64,000 bases of DNA, from contig JBJXHG010000144.1 of the NCBI GenBank assembly GCA_046160865.1, forward strand, positions 1 to 64,000, read 5' to 3'. The notes below the pieces were generated by a model. The model was not told the origin of the DNA, made no database searches, and saw only the letters and a program-made list of their open reading frames with translations. Positions 1 through 10,792 of the stretch are shown piece by piece; within the stretch, counting starts at the first letter, position 1, and every line of letters starts with the position of its first letter. This DNA is from JBJXHG01 sp046160865 (GTDB lineage Bacteria > Planctomycetota > UBA1135 > GCA-002686595). The translations under genes and the position numbers were made by a program.

Positions 1-39
1 CTGCTTGTCGATGCGGACGAGGTACTGAAGCTTGCTCAT
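1..39 (-). CDS. 5' end of an unidentified gene leaving the window
   Basis: Only the first 13 codons are present, reading MSKLQYLVRIDKQ on the minus strand. The ATG is at 39-37 and is preceded by a strong Shine-Dalgarno sequence AGGAGGAG (minus strand, 52-45) with 5 nt spacing, which makes a real gene start likely. The product cannot be identified from so few residues. It runs divergently from the TetR gene, so the 40-170 interval probably serves both promoters. Confidence 0.6.
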   Translation of the reverse strand, partial: MSKLQYLVRIDKQ

Positions 40-142
40 CGATGCTCCTCCTAAATGATCCGTCGGCAGCTTGCGCGCGTCGCCAAGCTCGCGCACGCGA
101 CCTCGTCCGCCAAACTTCCCCGATCTCCCCTCTTGCCCCCAC

Positions 143-157
143 TAGACGACCGGTCTA
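143..157. promoter_or_regulatory. TetR-type palindromic operator, copy 1
   Basis: The sequence TAGACGACCGGTCTA is an interrupted palindrome (TAGAC-N5-GTCTA, with GACCGGTC at its centre). It lies 13 bp upstream of the TetR ATG. The identical 15 bp recur at 827-841, upstream of the efflux operon. The shape resembles operators of NemR/AcuR-like TetR regulators. Binding is inferred, not shown. Confidence 0.75.
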
Positions 158-170
158 CTATCCCGCGCCC

Positions 171-782
171 ATGAAGCCCAAGGAAGCCAAGACCGCGGAG
201 CTCGACACGCGCGAGCGCATCCTCGAGGTCGGGGCTCAGGCGATCGCCGACAAGAGCTTCAACAGCTGCGGCCTGGCCGAGATCCTCCAGCGCGCCGGCG
301 TCCCGAAGGGGTCCTTCTACCACTACTTCGGGTCGAAGGAGGACTTTGGCATCGCGCTGATCGAGCGCTCCAATCAGGAGTACGTCGAGCTCTTGCGGCC
401 GATCCTGAACGACCGCCGCCGCTCGCCGCTGCAACGTCTGCGCGCCGTGTTCGAGCTCAGCCGCGAGGAGTGCCTCGCGAACGGCGCCGCGCGCCAATGC
501 CTGATTCCGAAGCTCGCGCTGGAGACGGCGCAGCTCAGCGCGCCGCTGCACGCGGCCGTGAAGTGCGCCTACGACCAATGGAGCGCAGTCCTCGCGCGCG
601 TCATCCGCGAGGCGCAAGCGGCCGGCGAGATCGGCACCAACCACGACGCGGACCGGCTCGCGAACATCCTCGTGATGCTGTGGGAAGGCGCCACGATCCG
701 GATGCAGATCGACCGCAGCCTGCAGCCCGTCGACGACTTCTTGTCCTTCGTCTTCGACTCGCTGCTCAACGCGCGGAGCTGA
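171..782 (+). CDS. TetR/AcrR family transcriptional regulator
   Basis: This is a 203-residue one-component repressor. An N-terminal helix-turn-helix (about residues 15-60) contains the TetR signature LAEILQRAGVPKGSFYHYF followed by KEDFG. The all-helical ligand-binding part has two cysteines (EECLANGAARQCL) in a region where NemR-like regulators sense electrophiles; that role is inference. The reading frame is open further upstream to 42, but the ATG at 171 is chosen because it gives the usual TetR length and leaves the operator at 143-157 in the promoter. The gene lies directly upstream of an RND pump that carries the same operator, so it very likely represses both itself and the pump. Confidence 0.92.
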   Translation: MKPKEAKTAELDTRERILEVGAQAIADKSFNSCGLAEILQRAGVPKGSFYHYFGSKEDFGIALIERSNQEYVELLRPILNDRRRSPLQRLRAVFELSREECLANGAARQCLIPKLALETAQLSAPLHAAVKCAYDQWSAVLARVIREAQAAGEIGTNHDADRLANILVMLWEGATIRMQIDRSLQPVDDFLSFVFDSLLNARS

Positions 783-825
783 GAACCGGTGCTCTCGATC
801 GTGACCTCCCGCCCGCCCGTCCTCC

Positions 826-842
826 GTAGACGACCGGTCTAC
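826..842. promoter_or_regulatory. TetR-type palindromic operator, copy 2 (efflux promoter)
   Basis: GTAGACGACCGGTCTAC is a 17-bp palindrome containing the same 15 bp as the site at 143-157. It sits between the TetR stop (782) and the adaptor start (1004), so it is placed to control the pump operon. The rest of 783-1003 shows no gene. Confidence 0.75.
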
Positions 843-1003
843 TTCGCGGCGCCCAAACCCAGCCGGCGGATCGCTCGCGGACCTGCATGGCTCGGCGCAA
901 GCGCGGGCGTCCTCCCCTATTCATGTCCTGCGCCCGACGCGCGTGCCGGCGCATCGCCGCAACCGAGATCGCGCTCGCTGCCGTCCTCTGGAGAACGATC
1001 GTC

Positions 1004-2131
1004 ATGACTCGTCGAGGTTGGATCGGATCGATCGTGCTGCTCGTCGCGGTGGTCGCCACCGCCGGTGGACTCGCGGCGTGGAAGCAGGCGTCGCTACGAG
1101 ACAGTGAAGCGGCCGCGGCGAGCCAGCCCGAGCCCATCGAGACGGTGACGGTCGCAACCGCGACGGAGCGCGAGCACGCGCGCATGACCACGTCGATCGG
1201 CACTGTGATGGCGCTGCGCTCGATCACGCTGCGCAACGAGATCGCGGGCACGGTGCGCGAGGTCTCGCTGCCGCCCGGCCAGATCGTCGAGGCGGGCACG
1301 CTGCTCATCGCGCTCGACGTGTCCGTCGAGGAGGCCGAGCACAAAGCGCAGGAGGCGCAAGCGAAGCTCGCGGACGCGGTGCTCGGACGCATGGAGCGCG
1401 CGAGCCAGAACCGTGGCGCTTCGGAGATGGACGTCGACCGCGCACGCGCCGAGCGCGACGTCGCGCTCGCGCAGATCGCGCGCACGGAAGCGGTGATCGC
1501 GCGCAAGACGATTCGCGCGCCGTTCCGCGCGCGCATCGGGATGAGCGACGTGCATCCGGGCCAATTCCTGAACGAAGGTACGGAGCTCACGACGCTGCAA
1601 GGCGTCGACGAGGTGCTGCACGTCGACTTCACGGTCGCGCAGACCGTCGCTGCGGGCCTGCGCGAAGGCGACCGCGTCGAAGTGCTCTCGACGAACAGCG
1701 CGCAGCCGATCGAGGCGACGATCATCGCGGTCGACGCGCGCGTCGATCCCGCGACGCGCAACGCGATGGCGCGCGCACGATTCGACGCGCAGGCGAATTC
1801 GCCGGCTCCCGGCGCCTCGGTGCGCGTGCGCGTTGCCGTCGGTTTGCCGCGCAGCGCGGCCGCGGTTCCCGTCAGCGCGCTGCGCCGAGGTCCGGGCGGC
1901 GACCACGTGTTCGTGGTCGCGCCGGACGACGACGGCAATCCGCGCGCGCAAATGCGCAAGGTGAAGAGCGGCCCGACCGTCGGCGACGAGATCTTGATCC
2001 TCGACGGACTCGCCCTCGGCGAGCAGGTCGCCGCGTCGGGCTCGTTCAAGTTGATGGACGGGATTCGCATTGCCATCGCACCGGACTCGACGCCGAGCGA
2101 GAACCCCGCGCCGACCGTCGGCGGACACTGA
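1004..2131 (+). CDS. RND efflux periplasmic adaptor (membrane fusion protein)
   Basis: This 375-residue adaptor links the inner-membrane RND pump to the outer-membrane channel. It has an N-terminal anchor (residues about 5-26, GWIGSIVLLVAVVATAGGL), a biotinyl-lipoyl-like barrel containing SITLRNEIAGTVREV, an alpha-helical hairpin, and C-terminal beta and membrane-proximal domains typical of HlyD/MexE-type proteins. An earlier in-frame start at 887 exists, but the ATG at 1004 has GGAG 10 nt upstream and places the membrane anchor at the N-terminus. It is first in an operon with the permease 21 bp downstream and the outer-membrane factor after that. Substrates cannot be predicted. Confidence 0.93.
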   Translation: MTRRGWIGSIVLLVAVVATAGGLAAWKQASLRDSEAAAASQPEPIETVTVATATEREHARMTTSIGTVMALRSITLRNEIAGTVREVSLPPGQIVEAGTLLIALDVSVEEAEHKAQEAQAKLADAVLGRMERASQNRGASEMDVDRARAERDVALAQIARTEAVIARKTIRAPFRARIGMSDVHPGQFLNEGTELTTLQGVDEVLHVDFTVAQTVAAGLREGDRVEVLSTNSAQPIEATIIAVDARVDPATRNAMARARFDAQANSPAPGASVRVRVAVGLPRSAAAVPVSALRRGPGGDHVFVVAPDDDGNPRAQMRKVKSGPTVGDEILILDGLALGEQVAASGSFKLMDGIRIAIAPDSTPSENPAPTVGGH

Positions 2132-2152
2132 GCTCGCGCTCAGGAGACCCGC

Positions 2153-5100
2153 ATGCGCTCGTTCACCGACATCTTCATCAAGCACCCGGTCCTCGCCGTG
2201 GTGGTCAACCTCGTGATCGTGCTCGTCGGATGGCGCGCGCTCGCGAACCTGCCCGTGCAGCAGTACCCGAAGATCGAGAGCTCTTCGGTGCTGATCACGA
2301 CCGTGTACACGGGCGCGGGCGCGGAGACGGTGCGCGGCTTCCTCACGACGCCGATCGAGCGCGTCGTGTCGGCGATCAGCGGCGTCGATTACATCGAGTC
2401 GACGAGCCGCGCGGGCGTGAGCCAGATCACCGTGCGCTTGAAGCTCAACCACGACAGCACGGCCGCACTCGCGGAGATCACCGCACGCTTGCAGCAAGTG
2501 CGCTCGGAGCTGCCTTCGGAAGCAGAGCCGCCGATCGTCGAGGTGCAGCGCGCGGACCGTCCGTACGCGTCGTTCTACTTGAGCTTCACGTCGACCGAGC
2601 GCGACGTGTCCGCGATCACCGATTGGCTCGCGCGCACGCTGCAGCCGCAGCTCGCGACGCTCGCCGGCGTGCAGCGCGTCGGCATCGAAGGCGGGCGTCC
2701 CATCGCGATGCGCGTGTGGATCGATCCCGATCGTCTCGCCGCGCTCAATCTCTCACCCGGCGACGTGAACGAAGCGCTGCAGCGCAACAACTACTTGGCC
2801 GCCGTCGGTCAGACCAAGGGCAACCTGGTCCAGGTCAATCTGCTCGCCAACACGGACCTGCGCTCCGTCACCGAGTTCGAGGACCTCATCGTCGCCGACC
2901 GCGGCGGCGCGATCGTGCGCCTCTCCGACGTCGCGCGCGTCGAGCTCGGCGCCGAAGAAGCGGACATGATCGCGAAGTTCAGCGGCAAGAAGGCCGTGTA
3001 CCTCTCGGTCTGGCCGCTCGCCGGCACGAACGAGATCGAGGTCGCGCACCGCCTGCGCGCCGAGATGGAGCGCTTGCGGCCGACGCTGCCCAAGGACCTC
3101 GACATGCGCCTCGCGTACGACGCGACGGTGTTCATGGAGAACGCGCTGACGGAGATCACGAAGACGCTGACCGAGACGATCCTCATCGTCGGCCTGGTCG
3201 TGTTCCTGTTCATGGGCTCGATCCGCACCGCGCTCGTGCCGCTCGTCGCGATGCCCGTCTCGCTGATCGGCGCTGCCGTCGTGATGCTGGCGTTCGGCTT
3301 CAGCCTGAATCTGCTCACGATGCTCGCGATCGTGCTGTCGGTCGGCCTCGTCGTGGACGACGCGATCGTCGTCGTCGAGAACGTCGAACGCCACGTGCGC
3401 GAAGGCCGATCGCGCATCGACGCGGCGCTGATCGGCGCGCGCGAGCTCGTCGGACCGATCATCGCGATGACGATCACGCTCGCGGCGGTGTACGCGCCGA
3501 TTGGCTTCCAAGGCGGCTTGACCGGCACGCTGTTCCTCGAGTTCGCGATCACGCTCGCCGCAGCGGTCGTCGTCTCGGGCGTCGTCGCGGTCACGCTTTC
3601 GCCGGTGATGAGCTCGCGCTTCGTGCACGCGCACGGCCAGGAAGGCCGCCTCACCGCGTTCGTCAACCGCGGCTTCGAGTTCGTGAAGAGCGTCTACGCG
3701 CGCATGCTCGACGTCGCGCTCGAGATGCGCTGGGCGATCGTCGTCGCGGCGCTGCTCGTCATGGCGGCGGCGTGGCCGTTGTACGTGTACTCGCGGCAGG
3801 AGCTCGCGCCCGTCGAGGACCAAGGGCACATCAGCCTCTACCTCGACGTCGCGCCCGATTCGACGCTCGCCGCCGTCGACAGCGAGTCGCAGAAAGTCAT
3901 CGCCGCGATCACGGCGTTCCCCGAGACCGACTTCACGTGGTCGCTGAGCGCCGCGTGGGGCGGATTCGGCGGAATGGTGACGAAGGACTGGCGCCAGCGC
4001 TCGCGCTCGACGGAAGAGATGTACGGCGAAGTCTTCGGCGCGGTGTCGCAGGTGCCCGGCTTGCGCGTGTTCCCGCGCCTCGATCCGCCGCTGCCGAACG
4101 CCGGTCAGTACGACGTCGAGCTCGTGCTGCAGAGCGACGCGTCCGTCGAGCAGATGCTCGAGACCGTCGGAGCCGTCGTCGCCGCCGGTTGGCAGAGCGG
4201 CAAGTTCATGTACGTCGACACGGACCTGAAGATCGACCGCCCCGAGGCGCGCGTCGTGATCGACCGCGAGCAGATCGCCGATCTCGGACTCGACCTCGCC
4301 GGCATCGGACGCGAGCTCGGCACGCTGCTCGGTGGCGCGTACGTGAACCGCTTCAATTTCTACGACCGCAGCTACAAGGTGATCCCGCAGATCGGCGACG
4401 AGGACCGCAAGACGATCGGCCCGCTGCTCGACTTGAAGATCAAGACGCCCGGCGGCGACCTGGTGCCGGTGTCGACGTTCACGCACATCGAGCCGAGCAC
4501 GGCGCCGCGCACGCTCAATCGATTCCAACAGCGCAATGCCGTGCGCGTCTTCGGCGGCGTGCGTCCCGGCGTCACCAAGGAAGAGGGCTTGCGCGTGCTC
4601 GAGAACGCTGCCAAGGCCGCGAGCGGTCCCGGCATCGTGCTCGACTACGCGGGCGAGTCGCGCCAGATCCGCCGCGAGGGCTCCGCGCTCACGGTCACGC
4701 TCGGCTTCGCCGTATTGCTCATCTATCTCGTGCTCGCGGCGCAGTTCAAGAGCTTCCGCGATCCGCTGATCGTGCTGCTCGGCTCCGTGCCGCTCGCGAT
4801 CTCGGGCGCGCTCGTGTTCAGCTTCCTCGATCTGACGACGATCAACATCTACTCGCAGGTCGGGTTGATCACGCTCGTCGGCTTGATCGCGAAGAACGGC
4901 ATCCTGATCGTGCAGTTCGCGAACACGCTGCAAGAGCAAGGCATGTCGAAGATGGTCGCGCTGCGCGAAGCGACGTTGACGCGCCTGCGGCCCGTGCTGA
5001 TGACGTCCGCGGCGACGGTGTGCGGCCACTTCCCGCTCGTGCTCGTGTCGGGACCGGGCGCCGAAGCGCGCAACAGCATCGGCATCGTGCTCGTCGCGGG

Positions 5101-5251
5101 GATGACGGTCGGCACGCTGTTCACGCTGTTCGTCGTGCCGGTGTTCTACGCGCTGATCGCGGACGACCACCGCGCGCGCGCCGCACAGAGCGCAGACGGA
5201 CACCAAGAGACCGAGCGCGCGCCGACGGGCGCGATCGCGGGGATCGCATGA
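2153..5251 (+). CDS. RND efflux permease, HAE-1 family
   Basis: This 1,032-residue proton-driven drug exporter has the full length and duplicated 12-helix layout of AcrB/MexF-type pumps. TM4 carries the proton-relay pair in GLVVDDAIVVVENVERH. The second half has the matching lysine in GLIAKNGILIVQFAN. Two large periplasmic loops follow TM1 and TM7. It lies 21 bp after the adaptor and its stop overlaps the next start as ATGA, so the three subunits are translationally coupled. Control by the upstream TetR repressor is likely because the operon promoter carries the shared operator. Fine substrate class is unknown. Confidence 0.95.
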   Translation: MRSFTDIFIKHPVLAVVVNLVIVLVGWRALANLPVQQYPKIESSSVLITTVYTGAGAETVRGFLTTPIERVVSAISGVDYIESTSRAGVSQITVRLKLNHDSTAALAEITARLQQVRSELPSEAEPPIVEVQRADRPYASFYLSFTSTERDVSAITDWLARTLQPQLATLAGVQRVGIEGGRPIAMRVWIDPDRLAALNLSPGDVNEALQRNNYLAAVGQTKGNLVQVNLLANTDLRSVTEFEDLIVADRGGAIVRLSDVARVELGAEEADMIAKFSGKKAVYLSVWPLAGTNEIEVAHRLRAEMERLRPTLPKDLDMRLAYDATVFMENALTEITKTLTETILIVGLVVFLFMGSIRTALVPLVAMPVSLIGAAVVMLAFGFSLNLLTMLAIVLSVGLVVDDAIVVVENVERHVREGRSRIDAALIGARELVGPIIAMTITLAAVYAPIGFQGGLTGTLFLEFAITLAAAVVVSGVVAVTLSPVMSSRFVHAHGQEGRLTAFVNRGFEFVKSVYARMLDVALEMRWAIVVAALLVMAAAWPLYVYSRQELAPVEDQGHISLYLDVAPDSTLAAVDSESQKVIAAITAFPETDFTWSLSAAWGGFGGMVTKDWRQRSRSTEEMYGEVFGAVSQVPGLRVFPRLDPPLPNAGQYDVELVLQSDASVEQMLETVGAVVAAGWQSGKFMYVDTDLKIDRPEARVVIDREQIADLGLDLAGIGRELGTLLGGAYVNRFNFYDRSYKVIPQIGDEDRKTIGPLLDLKIKTPGGDLVPVSTFTHIEPSTAPRTLNRFQQRNAVRVFGGVRPGVTKEEGLRVLENAAKAASGPGIVLDYAGESRQIRREGSALTVTLGFAVLLIYLVLAAQFKSFRDPLIVLLGSVPLAISGALVFSFLDLTTINIYSQVGLITLVGLIAKNGILIVQFANTLQEQGMSKMVALREATLTRLRPVLMTSAATVCGHFPLVLVSGPGAEARNSIGIVLVAGMTVGTLFTLFVVPVFYALIADDHRARAAQSADGHQETERAPTGAIAGIA

Positions 5252-6723
5252 GCTTCGAACGATCGATCCGGTCCGTGTGCGCGGCGTACGGTGTCGCGCT
5301 GACGGCGCTCTCCGTCCTCGCGTCCGGCTGCATGGCCGTCGGGAAGGACTACGAAGCGCCGCGAGCGAACGTGCCCGCCGCGTGGCAGTCGGAGCCCGGC
5401 GCGGGACTCGCGCACGGCGACACCGAGCTCGCGTCGTGGTGGCGCCGGCTCGACGACCCGCTGCTCGACGGTCTCGTCGAGCGCGCGACGAACCAAGGCC
5501 TCGACCTGCGCGAAGCGCTGTCGCGCGTGCGCGAGGCGCGTGCGCTGCGCGGTGTCGCGGCCTCCGAGCGCCTGCCGTCACTCGACGCGACGGCGTCGTA
5601 TCAGCGACAGGGCCAGAGTGAGAACACGCAGTTCGGCGGCTTCCTCACGGACGCCGGTTTGTACTCGGCCGGGATCGATGCGACCTGGGAACTCGATGTG
5701 TGGGGACGCGTGCGCCGCAGCGTCGAAGCTGCCGACGCCGATCTCGAAGCGAGCGTCGAGGACGCGCGCGCCGTCGCGGTGATGGTCGCGGCCGAGACCG
5801 TGCTCGCGTACGTCGAGCTGCGCGGCTTCCAGACGCGCCTCGCGATCGCGCGCAGCAACGTGCAGCTGCAGGAGCAGACGCTCCTGCTCGTGCGCGCACG
5901 CTCCGACGCCGGCCTCGTCGGCGAGCGCGACGTCGCGCAGGCCGCGACGAACGTCGAGTCGACGCGCTCGAGCGTGCCGCAACTCGAGGCCGGAGTGCGC
6001 GCGTCCGCGAACCGGCTCGCGGTGCTGCTCGGACAGCCGCCCGGCGCGCTCGCGGCGGAGCTCGCCGAGCCGCGCGCCATTCCCGTCGCACCGCTCGACG
6101 TCGCGGTCGGTGTGCCCGCGGATCTCCTGCGGCGACGCGCGGACGTGCGCCGCGCCGAGCGCGCGCTCGCGGCCGAGACCGCACGCATCGGAGTCGCGGA
6201 AGGCGAGCTGTACCCGCGCTTCGCGCTCACCGGCAACTTGGGGCTTTCCTCCGAGGACGCGTCCGACTTCTTCGAGAGCAGCAGCAACACGTTCGGCTTC
6301 GGACCGAGCGTGCGCTGGAATCTGTTCGACGCCGGCCGGCGGCGCAACCGCGTCGCCGCGCAGGACGAGCGCGCCGAGCAAGCGCTCGTGCGCTGGGAGC
6401 GGGCCGTACTCAGCGCGCTCGAGGAGGCCGAGAACGCGATGTCGTCGTTCGTGTACGAGCAGTCGCGGCGCACTTCGCTCGCGGCCGCGGTCGCGCAGGC
6501 GCGCTTGGCCGCCGAGCTCGCGCAGACGCAGTACGGCGAAGGCATCACCGACTTCCAGACGGTGCTCGTCTCCGAGCGCGCCTTGGCCGAGCTCGAGGAC
6601 GACCTCGCGCAGAGCGACGCAGCCGTCGCGACGTACCTCGTCGCGCTCTACAAGGCACTCGGCGGCGGCTGGGAGCAGATGGACGCGCTCGCGCGTGCCG
6701 GGCTCGCCGCGTCGCAGCCTTGA
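5248..6723 (+). CDS. RND efflux outer membrane factor lipoprotein (NodT family)
   Basis: This 491-residue TolC-like channel starts with a lipoprotein signal; the lipobox is LASGC with Cys28. Next come KDYEAPRANVP and two outer-membrane-efflux repeats rich in long helices (LREALSRVREARALRGV; RRRADVRRAERALAAETAR). The in-frame reading extends far upstream through the permease, but that is a shadow; the ATG at 5248 overlaps the permease stop at 5249-5251 and precedes a proper signal peptide. It completes the tripartite pump with the adaptor and permease. Confidence 0.93.
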   Translation: MSFERSIRSVCAAYGVALTALSVLASGCMAVGKDYEAPRANVPAAWQSEPGAGLAHGDTELASWWRRLDDPLLDGLVERATNQGLDLREALSRVREARALRGVAASERLPSLDATASYQRQGQSENTQFGGFLTDAGLYSAGIDATWELDVWGRVRRSVEAADADLEASVEDARAVAVMVAAETVLAYVELRGFQTRLAIARSNVQLQEQTLLLVRARSDAGLVGERDVAQAATNVESTRSSVPQLEAGVRASANRLAVLLGQPPGALAAELAEPRAIPVAPLDVAVGVPADLLRRRADVRRAERALAAETARIGVAEGELYPRFALTGNLGLSSEDASDFFESSSNTFGFGPSVRWNLFDAGRRRNRVAAQDERAEQALVRWERAVLSALEEAENAMSSFVYEQSRRTSLAAAVAQARLAAELAQTQYGEGITDFQTVLVSERALAELEDDLAQSDAAVATYLVALYKALGGGWEQMDALARAGLAASQP

Positions 6724-6752
6724 CGAAGTCGCCGAACTCGGCGCGGACTCGC

Positions 6753-7568
6753 ATGGACACGATCCCGATCCTCGACGTCGACGATCCGCGCGTCGCGTCG
6801 TACCACTCGCTGCGCGAGCGCGAGCTGCGCAGCTTGGCCGGCGCGCGCGACGCGGGATTGTTCGTCGCCGAAGGCAAGCTCGTGCTCGAGCGCTTGATCG
6901 CTTCGAGTCACGCCGTGAGTTCGGTGTTCCTGCACGAGCACCGCTTCGACGAGCTCGCGCCGCTGCTCGCCAAGCTCCCGGCATCGACGCCGATCTATCT
7001 CGCGCCGGCCGACGTGCACGAGCGCATCTCCGGCGTGCGCTTCCATCAAGGCGTGCTCGCGCTCGGTGAGAGCGGACCGCCGCTCGCGTTCGCGCGCACG
7101 ATCGCGGACGCGACACGCGTCGTCGTCCTCGAAGGGATCGTCAATCACGACAATCTCGGCGGCGTCTTCCGGAACATCGCGGCCTTCGCCGGCGAGCGCG
7201 GCGCGGTGCTGCTCGATCCGCGCTGCGCCGATCCGCTCTACCGCCGCTCGATCCGTACTTCGATGGGTTGGGTGCTGCAGATCCCGTTCGCGCGCATCGA
7301 GCCCTGGCCGACCGCGCTCGACGAGCTCGTGCGCGCCGGCTTCTCGCTCTTCGCGCTGACGCCGCAGCGCGACGCGACGCCGATCGACGATGCCGTTCCT
7401 TTGGCCGGTCCGCGCGTCGCGCTACTGCTCGGTGCCGAAGGTCCGGGACTTTCGGAGAGCGCGCTGCGCGCCGCGCCGATGCGCGTGCGCATCCCGATCG
7501 ACGACCGCGTCGACTCGCTCAACCTCGCGACGGCGGCGGCGATCGCGCTGCATCGCTTCGCGTCGTGA
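6753..7568 (+). CDS. SpoU/TrmH-type RNA 2'-O-methyltransferase
   Basis: This 271-residue SAM-dependent methyltransferase of the SPOUT (TrmH) fold probably acts on tRNA or rRNA ribose. The three family motifs are visible: motif 1 NHDNLGGVFRNIAAFA, motif 2 LLLGAEGPGLSESAL and motif 3 DSLNLATAAAIALHR. The N-terminal part (FVAEGKLVLERLIAS) matches the SpoU substrate-binding domain. The ATG at 6753 is preferred over upstream in-frame codons, which lie within the efflux gene. It is 29 bp after the efflux operon and may be read through from it, but has no obvious functional link. The target RNA is not identifiable. Confidence 0.93.
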   Translation: MDTIPILDVDDPRVASYHSLRERELRSLAGARDAGLFVAEGKLVLERLIASSHAVSSVFLHEHRFDELAPLLAKLPASTPIYLAPADVHERISGVRFHQGVLALGESGPPLAFARTIADATRVVVLEGIVNHDNLGGVFRNIAAFAGERGAVLLDPRCADPLYRRSIRTSMGWVLQIPFARIEPWPTALDELVRAGFSLFALTPQRDATPIDDAVPLAGPRVALLLGAEGPGLSESALRAAPMRVRIPIDDRVDSLNLATAAAIALHRFAS

Positions 7569-7587
7569 CGCGCGCCGTGCACCCGGC

Positions 7588-9672
<2,085 letters not shown>

Positions 9673-9717
9673 GTTCGGCACTCCTCGCTCTTCTGGTGCG
9701 GGGAGCGCGTGCGAAGG

Positions 9718-10452
9718 TTACGCGTCGCGACCGGAATCGCGCAGCAGCGCGGCGAGCTCCTCCTCCACGTCGGCGGGATCGTCGACAGTGGAGGCCACTT
9801 CTTCGCGCACGAGCTCCGCGAAGCGCCGTCGCAGGCGATGCGCCGCGACCTTGACCGCGTTCTCGCTCATGCCGACCTCGCGTGCGACGTCCGCGAAGCG
9901 CGGCGCGTCGTCCTCGCCCGCGAGCGAAGGCCGCAAGCGAGCGAAGAGCAAGCCGCGGCCGATGCCTTCGAGCTCCAGCCGCAATCGATCGAGCGCGCGC
10001 GCGATGAGCTCCCCGACCCAGGCGCGCTCGAACGCCTTCGCGGGTGTGTCGTGATCGATCGGCTCGTGACGCAAGCGCGTCTCCGCGTCGAGCGCGTCGA
10101 TCGAGACGATCGCGTGGCCGCCGCCGCGCTTTTGCGCAGCGTCGCGCTCGCGCTCGTCGGACAAGTAATGCTCGAACGCGCTGCGCAAGTACGCGCGAAA
10201 TCGGCCGCGCGTGCGGTCCGCTCGCGCCACGTCGCCGCGCGCGAGCAGGAGCGCGAAGAAGCCTTGCGTCCGATCGGCAGCGACGTCGGCGCCGAGACCG
10301 CGCCGCCGTGCGAACGCGTACAGCGGATACCAGTACGCGCGCGCGAGCTCTTCGAGCGCCGCGCGTCGCTCTGGAGCATCGGTGCCCTTGGCCGCGAGCA
10401 CGACGCTCCAACGTGTCGTGCGAAAGCTTCCGGGCGCGCGATCGTGGGGCAT
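9718..10452 (-). CDS. ECF-like RNA polymerase sigma factor (pair 1)
   Basis: This 244-residue sigma-70-related factor belongs to a type frequent in Planctomycetes. It opens with FRTTRWSVVLAA and continues with region 2 (ARAYWYPLYAFARRRG, TQGFFALLL, RGRFRAYLRSAF). Region 4 is an HTH (FADVAREVGMSENAVKVAAHRLRRRF). It is immediately upstream of a zinc-ribbon Ser/Thr kinase, matching pair 2 at 35044-38038. No anti-sigma gene is adjacent, so regulation through the kinase is an attractive inference. The ATG at 10452 has no strong Shine-Dalgarno. Confidence 0.9.
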   Translation of the reverse strand: MPHDRAPGSFRTTRWSVVLAAKGTDAPERRAALEELARAYWYPLYAFARRRGLGADVAADRTQGFFALLLARGDVARADRTRGRFRAYLRSAFEHYLSDERERDAAQKRGGGHAIVSIDALDAETRLRHEPIDHDTPAKAFERAWVGELIARALDRLRLELEGIGRGLLFARLRPSLAGEDDAPRFADVAREVGMSENAVKVAAHRLRRRFAELVREEVASTVDDPADVEEELAALLRDSGRDA

Positions 10453-10465
10453 GTCTCTTATCTAA

Positions 10466-10535
10466 CGCACGGCGCGTCCTCGCGCCCGTGCGCAGAGCGC
10501 TCTAGACGGCAGGGCCCCGTGCCTTCTGCCTAGGC
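10466..10535 (-). repeat. Family D hairpin repeat, copy D1
   Basis: The stem is CGCACGGCGCG (10466-10476), loop TCCT, then CGCGCCCGTGCG with one bulged base. It is followed by a conserved tail containing GGGCCCCGT. The same hairpin-plus-tail layout recurs in the opposite orientation at 37271-37345 and in two copies at 62703-63042. It lies just upstream of the sigma gene start (10452). Confidence 0.7.
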
Positions 10536-10586
10536 TCACTGTGCCTCGCAGTGTGCTTCGGGTACTCAGCGCCGTTGCGCTACCTC

Positions 10587-10612
10587 CGCTTCGCGCGTCT
10601 GCGCGCGAAGCG
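10587..10612. terminator. Perfect 11-bp hairpin, possible terminator or inverted D-like element
   Basis: The arms CGCTTCGCGCG (10587-10597) and CGCGCGAAGCG (10602-10612) pair perfectly around TCTG. No T-run follows. The neighbouring GCCGTTGCGC and GCTCCGAGC resemble the flanks of family D, so it may be a diverged D copy facing D1. Confidence 0.4.
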
Positions 10613-10792
10613 CTCCGAGCAAGCTGCCCTGCATCGATCCGAAGACGTGAGCGACTTGCCGCGGGTCGATTGGTCGTGTTAGCGTCCGCCGCATTGCTGG
10701 ACACGTGACGTGAAACGGCAGACCGCAATCCGCCGCGTCACCAGGTTGCGCTTCCGTTGGCAGTGCTTCCCCATCCCGAAAGGATGTATGTC

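Larger units (their letters stand above)
10453..10792. other. Intergenic region with hairpins, no convincing gene
   Basis: This 340-bp stretch separates the divergent sigma gene and a small exported-protein gene. It contains family D repeat copy D1 (10466-10535) and a perfect 11-bp hairpin with a TCTG loop (10587-10612). A minus-strand open frame at 10462-10728 was judged a GC shadow because it has no domain, no Shine-Dalgarno and low-complexity Arg/Ser composition. Both flanking promoters must lie here. Confidence 0.6.

Noticed and set aside
2230..5247. Apparent 1,000-codon N-terminal extension of the outer-membrane factor
   Set aside because: It runs through the permease in another frame; the lipoprotein signal begins at 5248.
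2753..5581. Long minus-strand open frame (942 codons) opposite the RND permease
   Set aside because: It mirrors the permease codon pattern in GC-rich DNA, is Arg/His/Asp-rich and has no domain or ribosome site.
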